A DNA stretch of 64,000 nt, from NCBI RefSeq assembly GCF_000689395.1, contig NZ_HG966617.1:692753-756752 (forward strand), written 5' to 3'. The notes under the pieces were generated by a model that was not told the origin of the DNA, did not search any database, and worked only from the letters and a program-made list of their open reading frames with translations. This document shows positions 44,363-54,150 of the stretch, piece by piece. Numbering within the stretch: position 1 is the first letter of the stretch; every line of letters begins with the position of its first letter. This DNA comes from Candidatus Phaeomarinobacter ectocarpi. GTDB taxonomy: Bacteria; Pseudomonadota; Alphaproteobacteria; CGMCC-115125. Made by a program: the position numbers and the translations under genes.

Positions 44363-44917
44363 ATGGCCAGACCGTCAAACGCCCGTCAGCAACTTGTTGA
44401 AACAGCCGCCCGCCTGTTCCAGTCCCGTGGATTTCACGGAACTGGCCTGTCGCTTATTCTTGAAGAAAGCGGGGCGCCCAAAGGCTCGTTCTATCACCAC
44501 TTCCCTGGGGGCAAGGATGAACTGGCTGTGGCGGCCATGCAGTGGTCAAGCCTGGAGATTGAAGACTTCATCGAAACCGCATTCAAGGACGCCAAGACCT
44601 TTCAGGCCGGGGCCAAGGCTTTCAGTGTCAGGCTGGCGGATTGGTTCGAGAAATCAGGATTTTCAGAAGGGTGTCCGGTCGCATCTGTCCTGCTTGAGAC
44701 AGCGCCCGAGTCAGATGACCTCAGGCGCGAAGCGCTGGCCATTTTTGATCTATGGATTGGTGCGCTTGAAAGCCAGGCCAGGCGGCTGGGATACAACCAC
44801 CCGCGCAAGACTGCAGAAGCCCTGATGATGGGGCTGGAAGGAGCCTGGCTGCTTGCGCGCGCGCGTCAGTCCCGCAAGCCTTTTGAGATCGCGGTCTCAT
44901 CAGCCCTGGCGGGCTAG
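44363..44917 (+). CDS. TetR-family transcriptional regulator
   Basis: A 184-residue repressor. The N-terminal helix-turn-helix is RQQLVETAARLFQSRGF, GTGLSLILEESGAPKGSFYH with the typical FYHHF end, and the C-terminal ligand domain (SEGCPVASVLLETAPESDDL) resembles LmrA/YxaF-type proteins. I chose ATG 44363 (MARPSN), since the frame upstream runs through the palindromic operator. It ends by overlapping the stop of the convergent ZntB-like gene by three bases. Probably controls the SnoaL-like gene and itself; inducer unknown. Confidence 0.88.
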   Translation: MARPSNARQQLVETAARLFQSRGFHGTGLSLILEESGAPKGSFYHHFPGGKDELAVAAMQWSSLEIEDFIETAFKDAKTFQAGAKAFSVRLADWFEKSGFSEGCPVASVLLETAPESDDLRREALAIFDLWIGALESQARRLGYNHPRKTAEALMMGLEGAWLLARARQSRKPFEIAVSSALAG

Positions 44918-45930
44918 AGCCATTTGCGCCGCCTGAAAATGTAAACCTGGATAGCAACGAGAAAAACAAGCGAACCCACAACGATCCAGAATCCATTGCC
45001 ACTATGGGCAAGTGGCAAGCCGCCCACATTGATGCCAAGCAGGCCCGTAATGAAGCCCAGTGGCAACATAATCGCTGCAACGACCGAGAGCATATACATA
45101 TTGCGGTTCATCTGATCAGACGCCCGGTGCATCAGCTCTTCCTGAACCACCGCAGCGCGCTCACGCGTTGCATCCAGATCTTCAAGAATACGTAGATTGT
45201 GATCTACAACTTCCCGCAGATGCGCCCGTTGACGATCCGTAAATGGGCCAATAACGGATTGAAGTGACCCAAGGGCCTCACGCTGGGGCGCCAGAAACCG
45301 TCGCAGCGTGATGGCCCGCCGTCGCATTTGCCCCAGCTGCCTTTCAAGTCCACGACCTGATGCTGTCGCATCATCCAGGGCCGCCTCTTCGAGATGATCT
45401 ACCGTTTCATCAATCAGACTTACGGCATCATCAACGCGGGCGGACAGCCGGTCCGCCAGCAGATGGAACAGATCGTTCACGTTTTTTGGTTTTGTCGCAC
45501 CAGCCAGACGGTCACGTAGGGCATCAATGCTTTGAAGTCGCCTGTGGCGTGTCGTTATCAGCCGACCCTTCTCGATCCAGCAACGGATGGAGATCATGTC
45601 TTCAGGCCGCTCGCCGGGGTTGAGGTTTACGCCGCGGAGGGTCACCAGCACCGCCTCATCAAACGGCATGGCTCTTGGACGAGAATCCTCGGCAACAAGC
45701 GCATCAGCTGCAATGGGATTGATACCGCATTGTTCTCGCAGATAGGTGACTGCCGAAGCCTGCGTGTAGTCGAGATGGACCCAGATCTCACCGTCACTTG
45801 GTGTCCAGCTGACAACTTCGCTCCATCCAATGGGCTTGGCGCCGCCATTGCCATCAATCAGATAGGCGCAAACAAGGCCGCCATCATCTTTTTGCGCATC
45901 CATGTGTGATGCGTGGTCTTCCACTGCCAT
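44914..45930 (-). CDS. CorA/ZntB-family divalent metal transporter
   Basis: A pentameric inner-membrane channel-like transporter of 338 residues. The large cytosolic domain (IWVHLDYTQASAVTYLREQC, MISIRCWIEKGRLITTRHRR) is followed by a long helix (SLIDETVDHLEEAALDDATA) and two C-terminal membrane segments with the signature GLLGINVGG between them, which is the GxN motif in its ZntB form (GIN, not the GMN of CorA). Zinc or another divalent ion is therefore favoured over Mg. Start ATG 45930 follows GGGAGGG; the open frame further upstream overlaps the divergent gene. Divergent from the histone-deacetylase-like gene. Confidence 0.88.
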   Translation of the reverse strand: MAVEDHASHMDAQKDDGGLVCAYLIDGNGGAKPIGWSEVVSWTPSDGEIWVHLDYTQASAVTYLREQCGINPIAADALVAEDSRPRAMPFDEAVLVTLRGVNLNPGERPEDMISIRCWIEKGRLITTRHRRLQSIDALRDRLAGATKPKNVNDLFHLLADRLSARVDDAVSLIDETVDHLEEAALDDATASGRGLERQLGQMRRRAITLRRFLAPQREALGSLQSVIGPFTDRQRAHLREVVDHNLRILEDLDATRERAAVVQEELMHRASDQMNRNMYMLSVVAAIMLPLGFITGLLGINVGGLPLAHSGNGFWIVVGSLVFLVAIQVYIFRRRKWL

Positions 45931-46017
45931 ATCGCAGCCCTCCCCCGAACAACAGGCGTGTCTGATTCGCCTCTGGTGCGAGTTTGCAGCGGCGGGCAGG
46001 TGGGGCACAATGGCAGT

Positions 46018-46947
46018 ATGACAACAGCTTTGATCACCCACAGCGATTGTGCGCTGCATCAACCACCCACCCGGCATCCTGAAAGCCCGGCACGGCTGCA
46101 AGCCGTACTTGATGGCCTGACGGGCGTAGCCTTTGAGGCCCTGCAACGCCATCAGGCTATTGCCGCCACCTCAGACCATCTTTTGCTGGTGCACCCACAA
46201 TCACACATTGACGCCATGAAAGGCAGCGTGCCTGCGGACGGCTACCATTTTGTGGATGAAGACACGGTGATGTCAGCACGCAGCTTTGACGCCGCACTTC
46301 TCTCCGCCGGTGCCGCCATTCAGGCTGTTGACATGGTGGTCGGCGAAACCGTCGACAACGCTTTCTGCGCGACACGTCCCCCCGGGCACCATGCGGAGCC
46401 AGACCGCGCGATGGGCTTTTGTTTCTTCTCAAATGCGGCAATCGCGTCCCGGTATGCTCAGGAGCAGCACGGTCTGTCACGTGTGGCGGTCGTGGATTTC
46501 GATGTGCACCACGGCAATGGCACAGAGGCGGCCTTCCTGTCCAATGGCGCCCTTATGTATGCCTCCACTCATCAGCACCCACTTTATCCCGGCACCGGAT
46601 CAGCAAATACAACCGGGATCGACAACAACATCGTAAATGCGCCCCTGCCGGCCCATGCCGCCGGGCCAGACTTTCGCGACGCTTATGAGAGCCGCATTTT
46701 TCCAGCCCTTGAGGCATTTGACCCGGACCTGCTGATCATTTCAGCCGGGTTTGACGGTCATCGGCGTGATCCCCTGGCTCAGATGGATCTGGAGGATGAG
46801 GATTATGGGTGGGTGACCACCGAGCTCTGCAACATTGCATCCAAGTGTTGCGGTGGGCGTGTCGTATCGCTACTGGAAGGGGGGTATGATCTAGAAGCCC
46901 TCGCCAGCGCCTCGCGCGCTCACGTGAAGGCACTTTTGGCTGCATAG
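46018..46947 (+). CDS. Histone deacetylase-family amidohydrolase
   Basis: A zinc amidohydrolase of 309 residues, class-II HDAC/acetylpolyamine amidohydrolase type. Active-site blocks are ATRPPGHHAEPD with the catalytic His pair, VVDFDVHHGNGT with Asp and His zinc ligands, and IISAGFDGHRRDPLAQ with the second Asp. It likely removes acetyl or other acyl groups from polyamines, acetoin-related or protein lysines. ATG 46018 is chosen over earlier in-frame starts that lie within the divergent promoter. It is 28 bases upstream of xseB, an arrangement I recall in many alphaproteobacteria. Confidence 0.92.
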   Translation: MTTALITHSDCALHQPPTRHPESPARLQAVLDGLTGVAFEALQRHQAIAATSDHLLLVHPQSHIDAMKGSVPADGYHFVDEDTVMSARSFDAALLSAGAAIQAVDMVVGETVDNAFCATRPPGHHAEPDRAMGFCFFSNAAIASRYAQEQHGLSRVAVVDFDVHHGNGTEAAFLSNGALMYASTHQHPLYPGTGSANTTGIDNNIVNAPLPAHAAGPDFRDAYESRIFPALEAFDPDLLIISAGFDGHRRDPLAQMDLEDEDYGWVTTELCNIASKCCGGRVVSLLEGGYDLEALASASRAHVKALLAA

Positions 46948-46975
46948 CCGCACGACCCTCTGCTAGGAATCCCAG

Positions 46976-47233
46976 ATGGCTGACAAAATTCCCGCCGATA
47001 TCAAAAAGCTCTCCTTCGAGGCCGCGCTTCAGGAGCTTGAGGCCATTGTCAGTGAGCTGGAAGCAGGTGACGTTGATCTGGAGAAATCAATCCAGGTCTA
47101 TGAACGCGGCACGGCCCTCAAGGCCCATTGTGAAGCCAAGTTGCGTGAAGCCGAAATGAAGGTGGAAAAAATTACGCTGGGATCAGCGGGAGCTGTCAAA
47201 GGGTCCGCTGCGGCTAACCTTGATGATGACTAG
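46976..47233 (+). CDS. xseB: Exodeoxyribonuclease VII small subunit
   Basis: The small subunit of the ExoVII nuclease that degrades single-stranded DNA and supports repair. It is 85 residues, a typical length. The conserved coiled-coil core is [20 protein letters not shown] followed by [18 protein letters not shown] and [16 protein letters not shown]. The large subunit XseA is not in this window. In many alphaproteobacteria xseB is followed by ispA and dxs, then tlyA; here tlyA follows directly after 65 bases. Confidence 0.93.
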   Translation: MADKIPADIKKLSFEAALQELEAIVSELEAGDVDLEKSIQVYERGTALKAHCEAKLREAEMKVEKITLGSAGAVKGSAAANLDDD

Positions 47234-47298
47234 GCTCGCCACGGCGATCCGCACGACTTCATCAACTGTGTCTCCCCGTTTGATTGCGGAGAAAACGC

Positions 47299-48030
47299 GT
47301 GAGGCTTGATCTGCTGATGGTGGAGCGGGGGCTGGCCCCGTCGCGCGCCCGCGCCCAGGCGGAAATCAAAGCAGGACGCGTGCTGGTGCGTGGGGTTACC
47401 GCTGCAAAGCCCGCCCAGGAGTTTGATGTCACTACAGAAATTGCGTTGGAAGATCCGGCGATCCCCTATGTCTCACGCGCGGGCTTGAAACTGGCGCACG
47501 CGCTTGATCAGTTCGGCATTCCCTCCAAAGACAAAACTGTGCTTGATGTTGGTGCATCCACAGGCGGGTTCACAGACGTTGTGCTCACTCGCGGTGCGGC
47601 GCGGGTTTACGCAGTGGACGTAGGGCGTGATCAGCTATCTCCCAAATTTCGCGCGGATGCTCGCGTTGTCTCGCTAGAAGGGCAGGATGCGCGCTCTCTG
47701 ACGCCCGAGCAGATCCCCGTTCCGGTTGATCTGGTCGTGTGCGACGTATCGTTCATTTCGGCAACCAAAGTATTGCCCCATGCCTGTAGCTTCGCCGGCG
47801 ATGCAGCGCGTTTGGTCGTGTTGGTGAAGCCGCAGTTTGAAGTTGGGCGCGGGGCAATCGGCAAAGGCGGCATCGTGAAAGACAGTGCAGCACGGGAAAA
47901 ATCGATTGAAACGGTCAGTGCTGCCGTGGAAGCCATGAACGGCTGGACCGTGACCGGTTGCGTTGAAAGCCCCATTGCCGGGGGAAGCGGCAATGTCGAA
48001 TTTCTATTGGGAGCACGCAAGGATGGCTGA
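47299..48030 (+). CDS. tlyA: TlyA-family RNA methyltransferase
   Basis: A 243-residue 2'-O-methyltransferase that in other species modifies 16S and 23S rRNA. The N-terminal S4 RNA-binding domain is RLDLLMVERGLAPSRARAQA and GRVLVRGVTA, and the FtsJ-like Rossmann domain shows VLDVGASTGGFTDVVLTRGA, VYAVDVGRDQL and CDVSFISATKVLP. GTG 47299 has GGAG seven bases upstream; a TTG at 47284 has none. The stop overlaps the next gene's ATG by eight bases. The old name hemolysin is not supported. Confidence 0.9.
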   Translation: MRLDLLMVERGLAPSRARAQAEIKAGRVLVRGVTAAKPAQEFDVTTEIALEDPAIPYVSRAGLKLAHALDQFGIPSKDKTVLDVGASTGGFTDVVLTRGAARVYAVDVGRDQLSPKFRADARVVSLEGQDARSLTPEQIPVPVDLVVCDVSFISATKVLPHACSFAGDAARLVVLVKPQFEVGRGAIGKGGIVKDSAAREKSIETVSAAVEAMNGWTVTGCVESPIAGGSGNVEFLLGARKDG

Positions 48031-49273
48031 AGCTGTAACGCGCGCCACAATTGCTGATCTCGCACACAAGGGCGACGCAGTCGCGGACATTGATGGCGAC
48101 CAGGTTTACGTCGAAGGCGGTGTGCCGGGTGACGTCGTAAGCCTTGACATCTCGGGCTCACGCGGCCGCATCGTTGCTGTGCATGAACCATCTACCCATC
48201 GCGTCACACCCCCATGCCCCAAGGCTGGTCAATGCGGGGGGTGCTCCCTTCAACACATCGATGACACCTATGTGGCTGACTGGAAACGCGGCCAGGTCAT
48301 CGCCGCGCTGGCCCATCGCGGTATCGAGACAGAAGTGAAGCCCACCATCACATCACCGGCCCGCTCACGGCGGCGCGTAACCTTTGCCGCCCGGCGCGGT
48401 GGCGCAGGGGTGGTGATTGGGTTTCACGAAAAGGCATCGCAACACATCGTTGATGTATCCGAATGCGAAATCGCAGATCCCGCCCTCACCAAGGCGCTGC
48501 CGGGCATTGCGGCAATGTTGGAAGATGGGCTGACACGCCGTGGTGAAGCCAAGGTTGCCGTGACGACGACACAAAATGGCCTGGACGTTGCCGTGGATAT
48601 GCCGGGCAAGGCGCTGACGGGCCAACTCCTGTCAAAACTATCCACTGCTGGGCAGGCTGCTGGTCTTGCCCGCCTGACGTGGAACAATGAGCAGGTAGCA
48701 GAATGGCGATCCCCGGTCATTTCGTTCGACGGGTTGGAGTGCGTGCCCCCTGCTGGTGGATTCCTGCAGGCCGTGGAGCACGCAGAAGACACACTGCGCC
48801 AACACATCATTGAGGCTGCGAAAGGTCGAAAACGCCTCAAGCGCGTGGTTGATCTGTTCTCAGGGTGTGGTGCGTTTTCGCTGCCACTGGCGCGGCTTGC
48901 CAAAGTCGATGCTTTTGACAGCGACCCCGCAGCAATTGCCGCTCTGGACCAGGCAACCAGAAACCTCCAGGGCCTGAAACCCCTGGTTGCAGAACGCCGC
49001 GACCTTTTTCGCCGCCCGGTTTTTGCTTTGGATCTGAAAAACTATGATCTGGCTGTTCTGGATCCCCCGCGAGCCGGCGGTCAGGCGCAGGCAGAGCAAT
49101 TGGCAAAGTCCATAGTACCTGCCGTGGTATCGGTTTCCTGCAATCCCGCAACCTTCGCGCGCGATGCGCGTATCCTGATTGACGGGGGCTACATGATCGG
49201 GGCTGTGACCCCGGTTGATCAATTCAGGTGGTCCGCTCACATAGAGGTGGTCGCACTCTTCGAACGGGCCTAG
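48023..49273 (+). CDS. RlmD/TrmA-family RNA (uracil-5-)methyltransferase
   Basis: SAM-dependent RNA methyltransferase of 416 residues. The N-terminal TRAM-like domain (GDAVADIDGDQVYVEGGVPG) binds RNA. Cys residues of an [4Fe-4S] cluster are in PCPKAGQCGGCSLQHI plus Cys in VSECEIAD. The catalytic domain has VVDLFSGCGAFSLPLARLA, LDPPRAGG and VSCNPATFARD with the nucleophilic Cys. The exact target (23S U747, U1939 or tRNA U54) cannot be assigned. It overlaps tlyA by eight bases, and a third methyltransferase follows 10 bases later, making a three-gene methyltransferase operon. Confidence 0.9.
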   Translation: MAEAVTRATIADLAHKGDAVADIDGDQVYVEGGVPGDVVSLDISGSRGRIVAVHEPSTHRVTPPCPKAGQCGGCSLQHIDDTYVADWKRGQVIAALAHRGIETEVKPTITSPARSRRRVTFAARRGGAGVVIGFHEKASQHIVDVSECEIADPALTKALPGIAAMLEDGLTRRGEAKVAVTTTQNGLDVAVDMPGKALTGQLLSKLSTAGQAAGLARLTWNNEQVAEWRSPVISFDGLECVPPAGGFLQAVEHAEDTLRQHIIEAAKGRKRLKRVVDLFSGCGAFSLPLARLAKVDAFDSDPAAIAALDQATRNLQGLKPLVAERRDLFRRPVFALDLKNYDLAVLDPPRAGGQAQAEQLAKSIVPAVVSVSCNPATFARDARILIDGGYMIGAVTPVDQFRWSAHIEVVALFERA

Positions 49274-49283
49274 ATTTATCTGC

Positions 49284-50351
49284 ATGAGCGAAACGCACTC
49301 CCGACCAAATGCCAAACCAGCTTTGCGGCTTGCCTATGGCTTGAGCCAGGGCGTCCGTGTTGCTTGGTATCTGGGGCAATCAGTTGTCACGCGCCGCATG
49401 GTCGGTCCGCTGAGTGATGAGTCCAGCAGGCCCCGACGATCGTCATCCAAAGCGCCTGACCGCAGGCAGCTCTTGAAAGCTGTTGCAGACCTGTTCGCAG
49501 CCGATTGGCGAAATGTGGAACGCGGCATTTACGCAGCCCCTCACGATATGGCGCTTCGGTTGCTGAAAGGCATCAGCAAGGCAAAGGCCTATCTGGCAGA
49601 TGTACCGAAAGTTGATGGTCGTCGCCGGGCCAAGGCGCATTCAGAAGTCCTGAATGAGGAGCGACGCAGCCGCTTCCCGCGCTATTACCTTCAAAACTTC
49701 CACTACCAGACAGGTGGCTGGCTCGATGACGCGTCAGCTGACATCTACGACACTCAGGTCGAAGTCCTGTTTACCGGCACGGCGGATGCCATGCGGCGTC
49801 AGGCCTTGGTACCGCTGGCGCAGGCACTGCAGGGACGCGACCAGCGCGAGGTAAGTGTTCTCGACGTCGCCTGCGGAACCGGGCGGTTTCTCACATTCGT
49901 GTGTGACAACTATCCCCGTTTGAACCTTACAGCCGTTGATCTGTCACCCAACTATCTGGCAAAGGCGCGCCGCACACTGAGCAAGTGGCGCAACGTGTCC
50001 TACCTCAATGCAAACGCGGAAAAACTGCCTGTTGCTGATGCGAGCCAGGACGTGGTGACGTGCATCTACCTGTTTCATGAGCTGCCGCCGAAAATCAGGC
50101 GGGTGGTGGCATCAGAAATTGCCCGTGTGCTGAAGCCGGGAGGGCGGTTGATTTTCACAGACGCCCTGCAGAAAGGCGACAAGGCCTCGCTGGACATGCT
50201 TCTGGATTTCTTTCCCTGGGCATTCCATGAGCCATATTTCGCGTCTTACACCAAAGAGGACTTTACCGGCCTGTTTGACGAGACTGGGCTTGGCCAGCTC
50301 AGCGAAACGCCGGCTTTCCTGTCCAAGGTGATGGTGTTTGAAAAACGCTAG
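49284..50351 (+). CDS. SAM-dependent methyltransferase, UbiE-like
   Basis: A 355-residue class-I methyltransferase. The catalytic Rossmann domain covers about residues 180-355: motif I VLDVACGTGRFLTFV, post-I LTAVDLSPNYLAKARR, SQDVVTCIYLFHELP and LKPGGRLIFTDALQKGD. The N-terminal 170 residues are basic and helical with an unusual unrecognised domain (RRQLLKAVADLFAADWRNVE, RFPRYYLQNFHYQTGGWL). It looks like a quinone, lipid or small-molecule methyltransferase rather than an RNA enzyme. It is 10 bases after the RlmD-like gene and probably co-transcribed. Confidence 0.85.
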   Translation: MSETHSRPNAKPALRLAYGLSQGVRVAWYLGQSVVTRRMVGPLSDESSRPRRSSSKAPDRRQLLKAVADLFAADWRNVERGIYAAPHDMALRLLKGISKAKAYLADVPKVDGRRRAKAHSEVLNEERRSRFPRYYLQNFHYQTGGWLDDASADIYDTQVEVLFTGTADAMRRQALVPLAQALQGRDQREVSVLDVACGTGRFLTFVCDNYPRLNLTAVDLSPNYLAKARRTLSKWRNVSYLNANAEKLPVADASQDVVTCIYLFHELPPKIRRVVASEIARVLKPGGRLIFTDALQKGDKASLDMLLDFFPWAFHEPYFASYTKEDFTGLFDETGLGQLSETPAFLSKVMVFEKR

Positions 50352-50357
50352 CGCGCA

Positions 50358-50909
50358 CTAGGCGCCCGGAAGGTAGCGCCGCATGGCTGCCAGAATCTCT
50401 TCCGGTGTGGCCCGTAGAGGTTCAAGGCGGATCACGATCGTTGAATTAGCGGAGCCGTCTTTGCCGCGCTTGAGCGTCCATGTCTTCGCCATCAGCACGC
50501 GCATGGAGTCCGGCTTGTCGTCTGACAGCAGAATTTCTTCTGCGGGCGCCGCAAGCGCCAGTTCCAGATGCGCATTGCGGATGGTGCGGACTGACCGGTC
50601 ATACATCCGTACGTCCCGAATCCCTGTCCATGGCAACCAGCCCAGGCCATCGAGAAAAAATCCCTTGGCCTCGATGCGCAGCTGCGCCTTTTCGGTGCGG
50701 ATCATCGGATAGAAGTAAAAGGCCGCCCCGAGCATGGCTGCGGCCAGAGCAAACAAAGCCAGCGTGCCGGACATCACGCCGCCAAGCAGAAAAAACAGCC
50801 CGAAAAACGTGCCGCCATAAACCATCATCTCACCGGCCTGGCGTTGGTAGGTCGTGGCGAGAGCCGCCGCCTTTGGGGCGTTGTCCTCGAAGGGGTCAGA
50901 TCCGCTCAT
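50358..50909 (-). CDS. Small membrane protein, unknown function
   Basis: A 183-residue protein with two closely spaced hydrophobic segments near the N-terminus (GGTFFGLFFLLGGVMSGTLA and LFALAAAMLGAAFYFYPMI) and a soluble C-terminal domain (GLGWLPWTGIRDVRMYDRS, TIVIRLEPLRATPEEILAAM) that looks like a bacterial PH-like fold. Start ATG 50909 avoids the overlap with aroC that a longer frame would need. It lies 35 bases after aroC on the same strand and is likely part of the fabI-aroC transcript. No named family is recognised. Confidence 0.65.
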   Translation of the reverse strand: MSGSDPFEDNAPKAAALATTYQRQAGEMMVYGGTFFGLFFLLGGVMSGTLALFALAAAMLGAAFYFYPMIRTEKAQLRIEAKGFFLDGLGWLPWTGIRDVRMYDRSVRTIRNAHLELALAAPAEEILLSDDKPDSMRVLMAKTWTLKRGKDGSANSTIVIRLEPLRATPEEILAAMRRYLPGA

Positions 50910-50944
50910 GGCCGTGCATCCTTGGGTTATGGATAGGACGTATC

Positions 50945-52072
50945 TCAGTCGCCAAGCGGCAAACCGTCGTGTCGTCCGGTCTGCGCGCGATGCCGAAGTA
51001 ACTGATCCGCGAGCACGCAAGCCATCATGGCTTCACCTACTGGTACCGCACGAATGCCAACACATGGATCATGCCGTCCTTTGGTCACGATATCAGTTTC
51101 ATCGCCTGACAGGTCAACGGTATCGCGCGGCGTGAGAATGGAGGATGTGGGCTTCACGGCAAATCGCGCAACAATGTCCTGACCTGTGGAGATGCCGCCT
51201 TGCACCCCACCGGCATGATTGGACTTGAAGATGGGTTCGCCATTCTTCATACGCATCTGGTCCGCATTCTTTTCGCCGGTCAGCTTGGCGGCTTCCATAC
51301 CGTCGCCAATCTCAACGCCCTTCACCGCGTTGATGCTCATCAGGGCACCGGCAAGTTCAGCATCGACTTTGCCATAGATTGGCGCGCCCAGGCCGGCCGG
51401 AATGCCCGACGCCTGAACCTCGATCACCGCACCGCATGATGACCCCGCCTTGCGAATGCCATCGAGATAGTCGGCCCACTTGTCCGCTGTTTCAGCATGG
51501 GGGCACCAGAATGGGTTGTCATTGATGACACCCCAGTCCCACTTGGTGCGGGACTTGGGCACCTTGTGGGGTCCCATCTGGACAAGGGCACCACGAATGG
51601 TGACCTCGCCAAGAACGCTCTCAAGTACCTTGCGAGCAATCGCACCGGCCGCAACACGGGCAGCTGTTTCCCGCGCGGACTGCCGCCCGCCACCGCGATA
51701 ATCGCGAATGCCATATTTGGCATAATAGGCGTAATCGGCATGACCAGGTCGAAACTTGTTCTTGATGTCTCCATAGTCTTTGGAGCGCTGGTCGACGTTC
51801 TCAATCATCAAGCTGATTGGCGTGCCTGTCGTGACCTGCACGCCTTCAGCATTTGGGAAAACACCTGAGAGAATGCGGACCTGATCAGGTTCGCGCCTTT
51901 GGGTGGTGTATTTGTTTTGCCCCGGCTTGCGCTTTTCCATCCATACCTGGATGTCTTCTTCCGTAAGCGGAATGCCGGACGGGCAGCCATCAACAACACA
52001 ACCAAGCGCCGGCCCATGGGACTCGCCCCAGGTCGTTACGCGAAACAGATGTCCAAATGTGTTGTGGCTCAT
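50945..52072 (-). CDS. aroC: Chorismate synthase
   Basis: FMN-dependent lyase making chorismate from EPSP, the last shikimate-pathway step. The 375 residues match the family: [47 protein letters not shown] and [21 protein letters not shown]-terminal [16 protein letters not shown] is the last signature. It lies 37 bases after fabI on the same strand, so both are likely in one transcript, followed by a small membrane protein gene. Confidence 0.97.
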   Translation of the reverse strand: MSHNTFGHLFRVTTWGESHGPALGCVVDGCPSGIPLTEEDIQVWMEKRKPGQNKYTTQRREPDQVRILSGVFPNAEGVQVTTGTPISLMIENVDQRSKDYGDIKNKFRPGHADYAYYAKYGIRDYRGGGRQSARETAARVAAGAIARKVLESVLGEVTIRGALVQMGPHKVPKSRTKWDWGVINDNPFWCPHAETADKWADYLDGIRKAGSSCGAVIEVQASGIPAGLGAPIYGKVDAELAGALMSINAVKGVEIGDGMEAAKLTGEKNADQMRMKNGEPIFKSNHAGGVQGGISTGQDIVARFAVKPTSSILTPRDTVDLSGDETDIVTKGRHDPCVGIRAVPVGEAMMACVLADQLLRHRAQTGRHDGLPLGD

Positions 52073-52109
52073 GGGTATTTCGTCTGAACAGGCAGCCTGC
52101 GCTTGCGCG

Positions 52110-52919
52110 TCAGGTTACGTCGATGTCCGGGGCGTCCTCTGCCTTCATCCCGACGACATGGTAGCCGCCATCCACATGATGCACTTCGCCTGTTACAGCG
52201 CGGCCCATGTCCGACAGAAGATACAGAGCTGACTGACCAACTTCATCAATCGTCACAGTCCGGCGCAACGGTGCGTTGTATTCGTTCCACTTGAGAATAT
52301 AGCGGAAGTCGCCAATGCCGCTCGCAGCCAGGGTCTTGATCGGTCCAGCGGAAAGCGCGTTGACCCGAATGGCCTTCTTGCCGAGATCTTCGGCCATATA
52401 GCGAACACTTGCCTCAAGCGCGGCCTTGGCAACACCCATCACATTGTAATGTGGCATGACTTTTTCAGCGCCGTAATAGGTGAGAGTCACCATGGAGCCA
52501 CCGTCGGTCATCAGCTTCTCCGCACGTTGCGCAATGGCCGTGAAGGAGTAGCAGGAGATGTTCATGCTCATCAGGAAGTTGTCGAGGCTGGTATCGACAT
52601 ACCGGCCCTTGAGCTCTTCCTTGTCAGCAAAGGCAATGGCGTGAACTAGGAAGTCCAGTTTGCCCCATTCTTTCTCGATGGTCTCAAAGACAGAGTCCAT
52701 GGATGCTGCATCGGTCACATCGCAGGGCAGAACAAGATTTGCACCAACACCTTCTGCCAGCGGGGCCACCCGCTTTTTCAGGGCATCACCCTGATAGGTG
52801 AAAGCCAGCTCGGCGCCTGCATCTGCTGCAGCCTTGGCGATGCCCCATGCGATGGAGCGATCATTGGCGACCCCCATAATCAGGCCGCGTTTTCCCGCCA
52901 TCAGCCCCGTCCCGCTCAT
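52110..52919 (-). CDS. fabI: Enoyl-ACP reductase (NADH)
   Basis: Reduces trans-2-enoyl-ACP to acyl-ACP in fatty-acid elongation. The 269 residues show the FabI-specific SDR pattern: [20 protein letters not shown] with the modified glycine motif, [16 protein letters not shown], and catalytic Tyr-x6-Lys as [18 protein letters not shown]. The [16 protein letters not shown] end is typical. It should be sensitive to FabI inhibitors such as triclosan, by family. It is the first gene of a likely fabI-aroC unit, with 171 gene-free bases before it. Confidence 0.96.
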   Translation of the reverse strand: MSGTGLMAGKRGLIMGVANDRSIAWGIAKAAADAGAELAFTYQGDALKKRVAPLAEGVGANLVLPCDVTDAASMDSVFETIEKEWGKLDFLVHAIAFADKEELKGRYVDTSLDNFLMSMNISCYSFTAIAQRAEKLMTDGGSMVTLTYYGAEKVMPHYNVMGVAKAALEASVRYMAEDLGKKAIRVNALSAGPIKTLAASGIGDFRYILKWNEYNAPLRRTVTIDEVGQSALYLLSDMGRAVTGEVHHVDGGYHVVGMKAEDAPDIDVT

Positions 52920-53090
52920 CTAGACCTCGTCTTTTTTGCTCTTGTGGGCAATCCCGCAAAATCGCGGAAACGCGCCATTTGTATAAATTGAACCAATGCC
53001 ATAGCCGATCCGGCAAGGGCTGACCAGCACAAGCAAATCACGGAATGTAAGCAAATATGGCGAGGCTCGGGTCGGGAGCGGCTTTGGGAC

Positions 53091-54062
53091 CTAGTTCAGG
53101 CCAAAAGCAGCCCGTGGATCGTGGGATTTCGCCCCCGGCCACCGCCGCACAAAGTCAGCCAGATCTGCGTCCGGCGTGTCTGGAAGCATGACGATTAGCT
53201 CAATCAGCTGGTGTCCATGCACGCCATCAGGATTCGCCAGGCCTTTGCCGGCCAAACGCAGAACCGTCCCTGAATTTGACCCAGCGGGAATGGTTACCCA
53301 GACACGGCCTGAGACCGTAGGAACCTGCACTTTCGCCCCATCCACAGCCTCTGCGATGGAAATCGGCAGAGCCAGGCGGATATCGTAGCCCTCGCGGCTG
53401 AAATAAGGATGCGGCTCAATATCAACGGTTATCAGTGCGTCGCCAGCACTGCCGCCCGCCGATCCTTCCATGCCAAGGCCGCGAAGCCGGACCTGTTTGC
53501 CGTCTTCAATGCCCGGAGGCAGGGATACGTCCACCGTACGGTCATTCGGCAGGGTCACCCGGTGGTTTCCCCCCGTGGCAGCATCCAGGAATGGCAGATG
53601 TAGCGAGCATGCCAGATCATCGCCGCGTCGCTTGAAGGGTTTGATGCCTGCTTGCCGCAGATTTTCGAAAAACTCCGCAGCCCGGCCTGGCGTTTTTTTG
53701 TCATCGCCAGGTTGTTGTTCATCTGCCTCTTGCTGACCAGAAGCTTGCTGATGTGAGCGAGAGGAGGCGTCAGATTTGGACTGGGATGTGCCAGCTTCAG
53801 CTTCGCCAGACTCCGGTTCCGGGCGTGGCTGCTCATAGGCACGTGTGGCTTCCGCTGCACTCGCAACGATCCGCTCCTCACTTGCCTCAAGGGCTCTTAT
53901 GGCGCGGTAAGCGTCGGAAACTTCCTGAAAGCGGGAATGGGTGCGCGTGTCGTTGCCAGCCGTATCTGGGTGATACTGCTTCGCCAGCCGTCGGTAGGCA
54001 CGTTTGACGGTGTCTGCGTCAGCGCCTTTGGCAACGCCTAGAACCTGATGCGGGTCGCGCAT
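53091..54062 (-). CDS. J-domain co-chaperone (CbpA/DnaJ-like, no zinc domain)
   Basis: A 323-residue Hsp40 protein. The J-domain is HQVLGVAKGADADTVKRAYR with the HPD motif in LAKQYHPDTAG. A Gln/Glu/Ser-rich linker (about residues 90-150) replaces the G/F region, and two C-terminal substrate-binding domains follow (VSLPPGIEDGKQVRLRGLG, ISIAEAVDGAKVQVPTVSG, VWVTIPAGSNSGTVLRLAGK). The cysteine-rich zinc centre of true DnaJ is absent, so it is CbpA-like. ATG 54062 (MRDPHQVL) has GGGCGAA upstream. Between the SEL1-repeat gene and fabI on the same strand. Confidence 0.9.
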   Translation of the reverse strand: MRDPHQVLGVAKGADADTVKRAYRRLAKQYHPDTAGNDTRTHSRFQEVSDAYRAIRALEASEERIVASAAEATRAYEQPRPEPESGEAEAGTSQSKSDASSRSHQQASGQQEADEQQPGDDKKTPGRAAEFFENLRQAGIKPFKRRGDDLACSLHLPFLDAATGGNHRVTLPNDRTVDVSLPPGIEDGKQVRLRGLGMEGSAGGSAGDALITVDIEPHPYFSREGYDIRLALPISIAEAVDGAKVQVPTVSGRVWVTIPAGSNSGTVLRLAGKGLANPDGVHGHQLIELIVMLPDTPDADLADFVRRWPGAKSHDPRAAFGLN

Positions 54063-54150
54063 ATGATTTGTTCGCCCGGAAATGATCGAAAATTCGACGA
54101 TCAGTTTGCCGCAGCGGGCCATACCATAGGGTTAATGCGCGGAAATCCGG

